Positions 10,201-18,680 of a stretch of DNA of 44,655 bases are shown here, piece after piece. The stretch lies in contig JADFXV010000017.1 of NCBI GenBank assembly GCA_015233395.1, positions 1 through 44,655 on the forward strand. Reading direction: 5' to 3'. The DNA is from Desulfovibrionaceae bacterium (GTDB taxonomy: Bacteria > Desulfobacterota > Desulfovibrionia > Desulfovibrionales > Desulfovibrionaceae). The position numbers and the translations under genes are program-made. Each line of letters begins with the position of its first letter. Position 1 is the stretch's first letter. The notes below the pieces were generated by a model. The model worked only from the letters and a program-made list of their open reading frames with translations. It did not search any database and was not told where the DNA came from.

Positions 10201-10811
10201 CCGACCGCGACAACTCCTTCCTCCAGCACATCTACGACGAGGAAGACCCGGCCGTGGTCTGGGCGCTTCTGGTGACCATCTTCACCGGCCAGAAATACGG
10301 CAAGAAAGTCGGCTTCTGCGGCCAGGGCGTGTCCAACAGCCTGGTCATCCGGGGACTGGTGTGCATCGCCGGCATCCTGTCCGCCTCGGTCGTGCCCGAC
10401 ACTTACAGCCAGACCAAGCTCGACATGGCCGCCATCGACGCCGAAAACATTCCGGTCTCCAAACTCGGCGACTGGCTCTGCCGGCAACACTTAAGCCGGC
10501 TGCACAAGCTGTTGACCGATCACAAATACGGACACATCCTCAAGAAATACACCACGGCCAAGGATTTGAAGGAATGGTACGAGGGCGAACTGACCAGGTT
10601 CTGCGAACAACTGCGCGACCACCTGGAAACGCCCAAGGAAAACTTCTACCGCCAGGAGATGGAAGCCTTCCGCGCCCTGTTCCACAAACCGGTGATCTAC
10701 GCCGACTGGCCCTGGGAAGGCACGGTGCTCGACGCCCTGCACCAGGCCGGCTTCGCCGACTACGCGGCTCAGGAAAAGGCCCTGGCGGCGCAGCGGGCCA
10801 AGAAGTGGTAG
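7242..10811 (+). CDS. Phosphoenolpyruvate synthase-like protein, enlarged
   Basis: Predicted PEP/pyruvate phosphotransferase of the PpsA/PPDK family, about 400 residues longer than PpsA. It has the N-terminal nucleotide-binding domain (VGGKNYNT near residue 45; VRSSAAGEDS and FAGLQDTYLNI near 205-225), the phosphohistidine domain (GGDTSHAAITSRELG, His526) and the C-terminal PEP-binding barrel (RAEFMLGNIGVHP, DFKSNEYRNLLGG, NPMLGYRG, FSIGSNDMTQ, GFCGQGVSN). A charged helical segment at about 645-840 is inserted in the barrel where PpsA has only some 45 residues. About 115 extra residues follow the barrel. The ATG at 7242 is chosen because AGGAGG lies 5 nt upstream. Placement beside a pyruvate carboxylase suggests control of the pyruvate/PEP/oxaloacetate node. 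Confidence 0.85.
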   Translation: MAQAASKGKAEKKSPAPAPVKELPTKLILTGADITATGEEAELLVGGKNYNTAIISQVPGIRAPQFRAVSSIAFHKLLDETRVNAAQVRSIVDREYSRIDWNDDEVNRDIEFIKNIVRSMAMEIKAHQDPKATLIKLRTFINNVVEGFATSPEGIDQLRKRSVLVQVAILSVDLPREVDEAVRGGYLDICREAGLEDVPVAVRSSAAGEDSRKKAFAGLQDTYLNIVGENQVAEAYQWDCASAYNLRSMTYRREAILDAVSLAERTGDDAVAEKAKQEWAIENTSLSVCMMRMINPVISGTAFSADTATGCRGTDRKELVSIDASYGLGEAVVGGMVTPDKFYVFQRDDGAEVVIRFMGFKDKKIVYDERGGTKIVKVEAREAYRWSLSMAQSEEVARGVRNISKAYGGMIMDTEFCIDRSDRLWFVQARPETRWNEEFEQHPSVIFMRRKEVDEKELPRVEVVLDGNGASRGAGQGTVRFLRSALELNKISKGDVLAAERTDPDMVPGMRVASAILADVGGDTSHAAITSRELGIPAIIGIQRLEVLRSLDGQEVTVDGSSGKLYRGLVPLVDVGGEIDVAKLPATRTKVGLILADVGQALFLSRLRHVPDFEVGLLRAEFMLGNIGVHPKALEAYDNGTLFTLVEEKIQELENKLTKLIKDQLASGFITVDIKLRHYVGLVTGLAKELDDLAEKEGARGTNEILAIHRRLRELDKKLDDHLQYATQRMETIKTSTSLEDHVAVILGHWDELHDGSKDPEAVKRRQELKTLVQEKADAIKNDPGIVEVIERIQAMRQEVARQTGILQEMEEVSTLPERIKSLLFSRGYRTGKENYVQTLSQGLGLFAMAFYGRDIIYRTTDFKSNEYRNLLGGLLFEAFEDNPMLGYRGVSRNIHDWEVESFKLARGIFGGKNLHLMLPFVRTLEEARSQRRYLSRVHKLKSGDDGLKIFLMSEIPSNAILAKAFIEEFDGFSIGSNDMTQMVLATDRDNSFLQHIYDEEDPAVVWALLVTIFTGQKYGKKVGFCGQGVSNSLVIRGLVCIAGILSASVVPDTYSQTKLDMAAIDAENIPVSKLGDWLCRQHLSRLHKLLTDHKYGHILKKYTTAKDLKEWYEGELTRFCEQLRDHLETPKENFYRQEMEAFRALFHKPVIYADWPWEGTVLDALHQAGFADYAAQEKALAAQRAKKW

Positions 10812-10832
10812 GAAGAGAAAAACGATAGCGAA

Positions 10833-10874
10833 CCGGGGAGGCAACCTTTTGTGGACAAAAGGTTGCCTCCCCGG
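10833..10874 (+). terminator. 20-bp perfect hairpin after the PEP-synthase-like gene
   Basis: The arms begin CCGGGGAGGCAACC and end in TTTTGT, pairing perfectly over 20 nt around a GG loop; GGACCCC follows. It lies 22 nt after the stop at 10811. There is no terminal U run, but the T-rich inner arm matches family C at 31-68 and 43825-43862. It probably marks the 3' end of the pyc unit. Confidence 0.65.
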
Positions 10875-10962
10875 ACCCCAGCCTCCCAAAAACCGTAATT
10901 GTGAAAAATAAAGGGCCGGCCGGACCGGTCCTCGCCGGCGAACCTTCAACGACAAAGTGAAG

Positions 10963-10990
10963 CGCCCCACGCACGTGGGGCGTTTGTTTT
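10963..10990 (+). promoter_or_regulatory. Terminator-like hairpin in the typA leader
   Basis: CGCCCCACG, loop CA, CGTGGGGCG, then TTTGTTTT. This has the form of an intrinsic terminator but ends only 19 nt before the typA ATG, with the RBS (AGGAAG, 11001-11006) in between. It could block read-through from upstream or attenuate typA transcription. Confidence 0.55.
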
Positions 10991-11009
10991 GCAAACCAAC
11001 AGGAAGAAT

Positions 11010-12878
<1,869 letters not shown>

Positions 12879-12900
12879 GGGTACAGAACGCCTGCGGCGG

Positions 12901-12923
12901 CCAAAGGGGCTTAGCTCCTTTGG
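12901..12923. repeat. Family B hairpin element
   Basis: CCAAAGGGGC, loop TTA, GCTCCTTTGG (one G-T pair), preceded by GCGGCGG and followed by AAACCC. It lies 22 nt after the typA stop, just before a conventional terminator. Confidence 0.75.
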
Positions 12924-12940
12924 AAACCCACACAAGAAGA

Positions 12941-12968
12941 AAGGGCAGTCACGGGACTGCCCTTTTCT
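12941..12968 (+). terminator. Intrinsic terminator between typA and plsY
   Basis: AAGGGCAGTC, loop ACGG, GACTGCCCTT, then TTCT. It lies 62 nt past the typA stop and 37 nt beyond the plsY stop. The other strand also ends in a T-rich run (CTTTCTTC), so it can serve both convergent genes. Confidence 0.85.
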
Positions 12969-13005
12969 GTCCTGTAAAGACAAGAATGCCGAGGTGTCCG
13001 CCGGA

Positions 13006-13590
13006 TCATTTCTTCTTCCAACTCTTCTCCGTCCCTTCCCAGAGCCTGATGATGTTGTCCTTGTGGCGGACAACGACCAGCGCGGCCGCGAGCAGGGCCA
13101 AAGGCAGATAGGCGGGCTTGCCGGCGAAAAGGAGAAAAAGCGGCAGCGCGCACACCAGCGTCAGCGAGCCGAGCGAAACAAAACCGTAAAAATAGATCAC
13201 GCCGATGCAGGCCAGGGCGGAAAGCGTCGTCGCCAGAGGGGATATGGCCAAAAACACGCCCACGGCCGTGGCCACGGCCTTGCCGCCGCGCCCGTGCAAA
13301 AAGACCGAAAACATGTGGCCGCACAAGGACGCCAGCGCCACCAGACTCACGAAAAAAGCCGAGTCCGAAAACTCCAGAGCCACGGCCACCATGGCGTACC
13401 CCTTGAAAATATCGAGAATCAGCGTGGCGACTCCGTAGCGCGCTCCGCACAACCTGGCCACGTTGGTCGCGCCCACGTTGCCGCTGCCCGCTCTCCTGGG
13501 ATCGATCCCGCAAGCCATCCGGGCGATGAACAGGCCAAACGGAATCGAACCAAGCACATACGCCATCGCAATCCATCCCACCTGCAACAT
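13006..13590 (-). CDS. plsY: Acyl-phosphate:glycerol-3-phosphate acyltransferase PlsY
   Basis: Inner-membrane enzyme that moves an acyl group from acyl-phosphate to glycerol-3-phosphate, the first step of phospholipid synthesis. The 194-aa, highly hydrophobic protein carries the PlsY motifs: GSIPFGLFIAR, GSGNVGATNVAR (residues about 38-49), DIFKGYA, GHMFSVFLHGRGGKAVAT and a late RHKDNIIRLWEGTE. Five or so membrane segments are visible. The ATG at 13590 is chosen because AAGGAG lies 7 nt upstream; the frame stays open further, but only through repeat DNA. It converges on typA. Confidence 0.95.
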   Translation of the reverse strand: MLQVGWIAMAYVLGSIPFGLFIARMACGIDPRRAGSGNVGATNVARLCGARYGVATLILDIFKGYAMVAVALEFSDSAFFVSLVALASLCGHMFSVFLHGRGGKAVATAVGVFLAISPLATTLSALACIGVIYFYGFVSLGSLTLVCALPLFLLFAGKPAYLPLALLAAALVVVRHKDNIIRLWEGTEKSWKKK

Positions 13591-13610
13591 CGCGCGTCTC
13601 CTTATGAATC

Positions 13611-13767
13611 GGGGCTGCGCCCCGAACCCCGGCAGGGGCTCCGCCCCTGCACCCCGCCGGGGGGTGTGACACCCCCCGGGCCCCCGACATGGGGGTCTGG
13701 GGGCGATTATCGCCCCCAGTGGGGTCCGGGGCAAAGCCCCGGCGGGGTTCAGGGGCGGCGCCCCTGG
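13611..13767. repeat. Family A modular hairpin array, copy 1
   Basis: Six short GC-rich hairpins in a row with 2-3 nt loops: GGGGC/TGC, GCAGGGGC/TCC, GGGGGGTGT/GAC, TGGGGGCGA/TTA, CCGGGGC/AAA and CAGGGGC/GGC, separated by ACCCC- or GGGGT-type spacers. It fills the gap between the RNase gene stop and the plsY start. Related arrays lie at 20209-20415 and 43686-43751. Confidence 0.85.
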
Positions 13768-13772
13768 TTGTC

Positions 13773-15851
13773 TTATTCCTCGCTGACGGCTTCGAGCACT
13801 CTGATTTCGTTGGTCAGGGGGTCGATTTTGCCCAGCCTCAGGGCGAAGTGTTGTCCGGGCCGGACTTTTTCGCCGAGCATGTCCCGGTGCGCCCGCACGA
13901 AGATTTGTACTTCGGGCACGGCCAGTCCGACCCATTGCGGCGCCTCGTCCACGGCCACGCCGGTGAAAGTACGCTCCCTGCAATGCCGTTTCAAGTACAC
14001 CAGTTTCCAATAGCGGGGCCGGAAGCGCTGGATCTGGCCGACCGCGTCCATCCGGGCGGTCAGTTCCGGCAGCATGCGTTCGAGTTCCTCGCGGGAAAAA
14101 CGCGGCGCGCCCTCGCTGAGCATGCTGCGCGCCTGTTCGACGTTGATGAAGTCCACGTAGCGCCGCAGCGGCGAGGTGATCGGGGCGTAGGCGGCCACGC
14201 CCAGGCTCGCATGCCGGCGCGGGGAGGTTTCCATGACCGGCGGGGCGAGTTGCCTGACCACGGCCTGGATGTCTTCGGGTTTGGTCCAGACGCCGCTCGA
14301 ACCGGGGCCGAGTTCGATGTTTTGGGTGCGAAAGAGCAGGGGAACGCCGTGCTGTTCGGCCCAGACGGCGGCGGCGGCGTTGGCCAGGATCATCATTTCG
14401 CTGACCAAAAGCTGGGCCATGGGCGGCTGGTCCGGGTCGTGGATGGTCACGTCCACGTCGTTCGGATAGCCGGTGAGGCAGATTTTGGGCTCAAGGCGTT
14501 CGGTGATGACCGCGCCGTGGCGCAGTCTGGCCTGGCGCAGCTTGGCGGCCAGTTCGTGTCCCAGGACCAGCCCGGCGGCGGCCGCTCCGTTGGACAGCTC
14601 GTCCTCGACGGCCAGGTAGTTCAGGTTGGCGGCCAGTTTGACCCAGGCCAGGCGCGGGACTGCGCGGACGAGCTCGCCGCTCGCGTCGATGTCCATGTCG
14701 AGCACCAGTGAGGGCCGCGCTTCTCCCGCCGTCAGGCTGAGCAGGTCCGTGCCGAGCGCTTCCGGGAGCATGTGGCTTGTGCCTTCGGGCAGATACAGGC
14801 TGCTCACCCGGTCGGCGACCACCCGGGCGAGCGGCGAGGAGAAATCGAAACAATGCGCCGGACAGGCCAGGGCGAGCGAGAGTTTGTAGCCCTCGTCCCC
14901 GGCGCGCTCGATGTGGTAGGCGTCGTCGATGTCGCGGGTCGTGGCCGAATCGATGCTCACGAAGGCGGTGGCCTCGGGCTCCCGCGCGCTCGCGCGGACG
15001 GCTTCGGCCATGCGCTCGATGTCGCCGGCATAGGCCTTTTCCCAGGAGCGGCAAAAGGCGTAGCCGGCCTGGTCGAGCAGGTAGTTGTGGTGGGGCGCGA
15101 CCAGGCCCCATTGTTCGGCCAGCAGCAGGGCCTGGTGGGGATGCTCGGGCAGGCCCTTGCGCAGGTTGGCCCAGAGCGCGGCGTTTTCCCCGCCGTCGGG
15201 GTTTGCGATCTGCGCAAGCAGCAGCGCTTTGAGTTTGGCGTCCACGTCCGGGCACAGGCGGCCTTGCAGCGCCGCCGGATCGAGTTTGCGGCCCGAGGCC
15301 CAGGCGCTCCAGAGATCGTGCAGAAAGTCGCGGCCGTCGCCGACCAGGCGTTCGCGCTCGGCCGCCTGGGCTTGCTCGGACAGGCGTTTCTCCACCAGAT
15401 CCGCGGGATAGATCTCGAATTCCGGCGGATGGAATTTGAAATGGGATTTGCACGACAGAAGCGTCCGGCCGAGCCCGGCCAGCCGGTCGATGTCCGGGTC
15501 GTCCCACAGAAGGCTCGCGAACCATTCCGGCCGGGCGCTTTGCAGTTCGCCCTGGGCCAGGGACCACAGTTCCAGGGGGTCGATTTCGCTTGCGATCGCC
15601 TGGCGCTTGTTGTGGTGTTCGGCCAGTTTGGCGGACATGGCGGCGCGGTCGCAATGTCCGGAATAGACCGGCCCGGCCCAGGGCAGCATGCGGGCGACGG
15701 TCAGCTTCATTTCGCGCTGGCCAAGCGTGAAAAGCCGCAGCTTGCCACCGCTTTCCTCAAGAGTCCAGGCGGTTTGCGGCTGGTTGCCCTGCATGTACTC
15801 CACGATGCAGCCCGGTCCGGGGAAACGCACGATCGGGGAGGGCTTGCTCAT
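13773..15851 (-). CDS. RNase II/RNB family exoribonuclease
   Basis: A 692-aa protein predicted to degrade RNA 3' to 5'. The RNB catalytic centre is intact: SIDSATTRDIDDAYHIER (about residues 298-315) has the four Asp residues at the spacing seen in RNase II (0, +6, +8, +9). Further RNB features are SLYLPEGTSHMLPEALG and a later ASLGVAAYAPITSPLRRYVDFINV block with the RNA-contacting Arg residues. The last 60 residues look like a small OB/S1-type domain. The N-terminus is shorter and less typical than E. coli RNase II, so the call is to the family only. The gene lies downstream of purH on the same strand, but repeat DNA separates them. Confidence 0.88.
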   Translation of the reverse strand: MSKPSPIVRFPGPGCIVEYMQGNQPQTAWTLEESGGKLRLFTLGQREMKLTVARMLPWAGPVYSGHCDRAAMSAKLAEHHNKRQAIASEIDPLELWSLAQGELQSARPEWFASLLWDDPDIDRLAGLGRTLLSCKSHFKFHPPEFEIYPADLVEKRLSEQAQAAERERLVGDGRDFLHDLWSAWASGRKLDPAALQGRLCPDVDAKLKALLLAQIANPDGGENAALWANLRKGLPEHPHQALLLAEQWGLVAPHHNYLLDQAGYAFCRSWEKAYAGDIERMAEAVRASAREPEATAFVSIDSATTRDIDDAYHIERAGDEGYKLSLALACPAHCFDFSSPLARVVADRVSSLYLPEGTSHMLPEALGTDLLSLTAGEARPSLVLDMDIDASGELVRAVPRLAWVKLAANLNYLAVEDELSNGAAAAGLVLGHELAAKLRQARLRHGAVITERLEPKICLTGYPNDVDVTIHDPDQPPMAQLLVSEMMILANAAAAVWAEQHGVPLLFRTQNIELGPGSSGVWTKPEDIQAVVRQLAPPVMETSPRRHASLGVAAYAPITSPLRRYVDFINVEQARSMLSEGAPRFSREELERMLPELTARMDAVGQIQRFRPRYWKLVYLKRHCRERTFTGVAVDEAPQWVGLAVPEVQIFVRAHRDMLGEKVRPGQHFALRLGKIDPLTNEIRVLEAVSEE

Positions 15852-16125
15852 GCCAACCCGCTTTGCGGATTGCGAGAGGAAAATTTATGGATATTTTCAA
15901 TTTTTTCAAGCATTGGCATACTACTTTTGCATCATGCGACGTTTGAGGCGGTTTCGGTCGAGACCCGGCGTGACCGAAAACCAAAACCACTGTTTCTTTC
16001 CCAGGGGGCCGGCGCCCCCGGCCCCCGCTTTTGGAGGAGAAGGTTTGCCCCGGCCCCGGTCCGGCGTGACCGAAAACCAAAACCACTGTTTCCTTTCCAG
16101 GGGGCTTCCGCCCCCGGCCCCCGTT
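15852..16125. repeat. Intergenic region with two family D direct repeats
   Basis: This 274-nt gap between purH and the RNase gene holds two near-identical direct repeats of about 65 bp (15965-16030 and 16061-16127, the second reaching the purH stop). Each starts CCGGCGTGACCGAAAACC, continues through AAAACCACTGTTTC and ends in a G/C hairpin (GGGGGC...GCCCCC) plus GGCCCCCG. The remainder, 15870-15960, is AT-richer and probably holds the RNase gene promoter; I see no certain boxes. Confidence 0.75.
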
Positions 16126-17403
16126 TTAATGCTTGAACGACCGTTGTCCGGTGAAGACCATGGCCACTTGGGGCTTGGCCTGGTTGACGGCCTCGATGAT
16201 TTCGGCGTCGCGGATCGAGCCGCCGGGCTGGGCGATGGCGGTGACCCCCTGGGCCATGGCCAGATCCACGCCGTCGCGGAAGGGGAAGAAGCCGTCGGAG
16301 ACCAGGACCGAGCCGGGCAGGCCGCCCTTGGCCCGGGCCGCCTTGGCCTTGAAGCCGGCCAGGGTTTGGGCCGCTTCGGGATCGGTTTCGGCCTTGAGGG
16401 CCAGTTCGAACAGGGAGACGCCCTGCTCGGCGAAGCACAGTTGGTCGGCGTATTTGGTGAGCGCCTTGTGGATGGCGATGTCCACGCAGCCGACGCGGTC
16501 CTGTTCGCCGGTGCCGATGGCCACGGTGGCGCCGTCCTTGGCGAAGATGACCGAGTTGGAGGTCACCCCGGCCTCGACCGCCCAGGCGAAGAGCAGGTCG
16601 TCGGCCTCGGCGGCCGTGGGCTTGCGGGCCAGCAGCGCCGCGCCTTCTTTCGTGGTGGCTTGCGCGGGCAGAAATTCGCTTGCCTGACGCACCGAATTTT
16701 CAAACGAGAACTGGACGATCAGGCCGCCGTCGATGAGCGATTTGACGTCCAGAAAGGGCCGGCCCGAGAGTTTGTCCAGCGAGGCGATGCCGGGGATGCG
16801 CAGAATGCGCAGGTTCTTTTTGGCCGTCAGCGGCGCCAGGGCGTCCGGCGCGAAGTCCGGGGCGGCCACGACCTCGAAATACGAGGCCGCGATCTGTTCG
16901 GCGGTCTGCCGGTCCAAGGCGCGGTTGACCACGATGGTTCCGCCGAAGGCGGCGATGCGATCGCTCGCGAAGGCGCGGGCGAAGGCCTCGGCCAATCCCT
17001 TCTCCGACCAGGCCGCGCCGCAGGGATTGTTGTGCTTGAGGATGACGGCCGCCGGTTTGGCGGCGAGGTATTGCAAGATGTTCAGGCCGTTGTCCACGTC
17101 GGTCAGGTTGATCTTGCCCGGGTGTTTGCCGGACTGCAGCATGTTCTCTTCGGTCAGCGCGGAGACCAGGCCAAGCCCGGGGCCGCGAAAGACGACGCCG
17201 CCCACGCGCAGTTCGCCCGAAACCGGCTCGAACAGGGCGGCCGGCTGATCCGGATTTTCGCCGTAGCGCAGGCCCTTGACCGCGCCGTCGATGGTCCAGG
17301 TCCGTTTGCGGAAGACCATTTCCGTCTCGCCCAGGATCAGGCGCAGCTCGGCCGGAAAGGGGTCGTCTTGCATGGTGTGGTACATTTTTTTCAAGTCGCT
17401 CAT
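16126..17403 (-). CDS. purH: AICAR transformylase (stand-alone PurH C-terminal domain)
   Basis: Catalyses formyl transfer from 10-formyl-THF to AICAR, the ninth step of purine synthesis. At 425 aa it contains only the transformylase half of bifunctional PurH: LRYGENPDQPAAL near residue 45, the catalytic KHNNPCGAAW (about 122-131), FGGTIVVNRALD, and the C-terminal SDGFFPFRDGVDLA and AIAQPGGSIRD blocks. The IMP cyclohydrolase (MGS-like) domain is absent and is not encoded elsewhere in the window, so another gene must supply it. AGGAA precedes the ATG. guaB, which acts on the product IMP, is also in the window but distant. Confidence 0.92.
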   Translation of the reverse strand: MSDLKKMYHTMQDDPFPAELRLILGETEMVFRKRTWTIDGAVKGLRYGENPDQPAALFEPVSGELRVGGVVFRGPGLGLVSALTEENMLQSGKHPGKINLTDVDNGLNILQYLAAKPAAVILKHNNPCGAAWSEKGLAEAFARAFASDRIAAFGGTIVVNRALDRQTAEQIAASYFEVVAAPDFAPDALAPLTAKKNLRILRIPGIASLDKLSGRPFLDVKSLIDGGLIVQFSFENSVRQASEFLPAQATTKEGAALLARKPTAAEADDLLFAWAVEAGVTSNSVIFAKDGATVAIGTGEQDRVGCVDIAIHKALTKYADQLCFAEQGVSLFELALKAETDPEAAQTLAGFKAKAARAKGGLPGSVLVSDGFFPFRDGVDLAMAQGVTAIAQPGGSIRDAEIIEAVNQAKPQVAMVFTGQRSFKH

Positions 17404-17557
17404 GGCATTCCTCGAATTCCCGGTCCTTTGATGCCCGAATTGGCGTTTTTTTGTCGAGCGCGAGCGGGAAGCGGGAGCCTAGCACAGGCCGCAGCGGGGG
17501 GCAATTTGCCGCAATGGGCGTAAGCGGGGAATTATAGAGAAGCGGGGGGCTCTCCGA
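17404..17557. other. Gap between the alcohol dehydrogenase gene and purH
   Basis: 154 nt upstream of purH and after the dehydrogenase stop. The part near purH (17430-17460) is AT-richer with a run of T, consistent with a purH promoter. No repeat of the named families is present. Confidence 0.3.
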
Positions 17558-18541
17558 TTATCCGCCGAAATCGAGCAGGACTTTCAGCGCCCCGGGCGCT
17601 CGGGCGGCCGCAAAGGCCCGGGCGAACTCCGAGAAGGGATAGACCGCCTGGATCAGCGGCCGCACGTCGAGCCGGCCGTTCGCCAGGGTGTCCAGGGCGA
17701 GCGCCATGTCGCCGCAGCGCGAGCCGATCAGGTTGATTTCGTCCACCACCACCTTGGCCAGGTTGAGCGTCAAGGGCAGGCGCGAGGTGGTCTTGAGCGC
17801 GACCGTTCCCTCGGGCCTGGTCAGCTCGATCGCCTGGGCGAGGCCCTCGGGCCGTCCCGTGGCCTCGATCGCCAGATCGAAAAAGCCTCGCAGCCGCGGC
17901 AAAACCGCGTCTTCTTTTCCGGCCGGGCAATAGAGCGTGCGCACGCCCTGGGCGGCGGCCAGGGCGAGCTTCGCCTCGTGGCGGCCGATCAGGAGCAGGC
18001 CGGGGTTCAGGGGGCGCAGCCCCAGGGCGCACAGCAGGCCGAGCTTGCCGTCGCCGAGCACGGCCACGGTGTCGTTGCTCCCGATGTGGATCTGCTGGCC
18101 GATCTCCAGGGCGGCGGCCAGCGGTTCGGCGAACACCGCTTCCCGGTCGTCGAGGGCATCCGGCACGGGGTGGAGATTGGCGGCGGGGACGCACAGGTAT
18201 TCGGCAAAGGCCCCGGGCCGGCCCTTGATGCCGATGACCTGCCGCGCGGCGCAGTGGCGGCGGTTTCCGGCCAGGCAAAAGCGGCACGCGCCGCAGCCGC
18301 AGTTGATGTCGGCCACGACGCGAACACCCTCAAGGGCCGGGTCGTCTGGCGAGCGCGCGATCCGGCCCACGAATTCGTGTCCGGGCACGCCGGCAAAGCC
18401 GTAATAGCCGTTAAAAAGTTCGATGTCGGTGTTGCAGACGCCGGCCGAAAGCACCCGCACCAGGGCCTCGCCCGGCCCGGGCTCGGGATTGGGTTGGTCG
18501 ACCGTTACGGCGGTCCCTTGGGAGAAATATATCGCGCGCAT
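17558..18541 (-). CDS. Zinc-dependent alcohol dehydrogenase family protein (MDR)
   Basis: A 327-aa medium-chain dehydrogenase/reductase oxidising an alcohol or polyol with NAD(P); substrate unknown. The catalytic zinc site is visible (GVCNTDIE at about 36-43, GHEFVG at about 53-58), as are the four structural-zinc cysteines in NCGCGACRFCLAG plus RRHC. The Rossmann motif VLGDGKLGLLCALG follows near residue 167. Substrate-side features resemble threonine/sorbitol dehydrogenase relatives, not the ethanol type. The ATG at 18541 starts the conserved GroES-like domain; a longer in-frame start adds 31 atypical residues. It lies 132 nt after the UDP-glucose pyrophosphorylase gene on the same strand. 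Confidence 0.85.
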   Translation of the reverse strand: MRAIYFSQGTAVTVDQPNPEPGPGEALVRVLSAGVCNTDIELFNGYYGFAGVPGHEFVGRIARSPDDPALEGVRVVADINCGCGACRFCLAGNRRHCAARQVIGIKGRPGAFAEYLCVPAANLHPVPDALDDREAVFAEPLAAALEIGQQIHIGSNDTVAVLGDGKLGLLCALGLRPLNPGLLLIGRHEAKLALAAAQGVRTLYCPAGKEDAVLPRLRGFFDLAIEATGRPEGLAQAIELTRPEGTVALKTTSRLPLTLNLAKVVVDEINLIGSRCGDMALALDTLANGRLDVRPLIQAVYPFSEFARAFAAARAPGALKVLLDFGG

Positions 18542-18650
18542 GATCGGTCCGGAGGGGTCACCGGCCTGCCCGGGCAACCGGCTGCATGGCGCATCGGCCC
18601 GGCGGCCCAAGCGGTCTCGCGCTCGACCGGCCACAAGTGGCCGCTACCGG

Positions 18651-18680
18651 CGCTTAACCGGTCTTAACTGGTCTTAACTG
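18651..18680. repeat. 10-bp tandem repeat across a stop codon
   Basis: Three decamers in a row, CGCTTAACCG GTCTTAACTG GTCTTAACTG; the third holds the TAA stop (complement TTA at 18674-18676) of the upstream uridylyltransferase gene. The unit is not a multiple of 3, and each unit carries a TTAA. Confidence 0.8.

Noticed and set aside
8922-10490. Minus-strand frame of 522 codons opposite the PEP-synthase-like gene
   Set aside because: Antisense shadow; composition is rich in Val, Gly and His without motifs.
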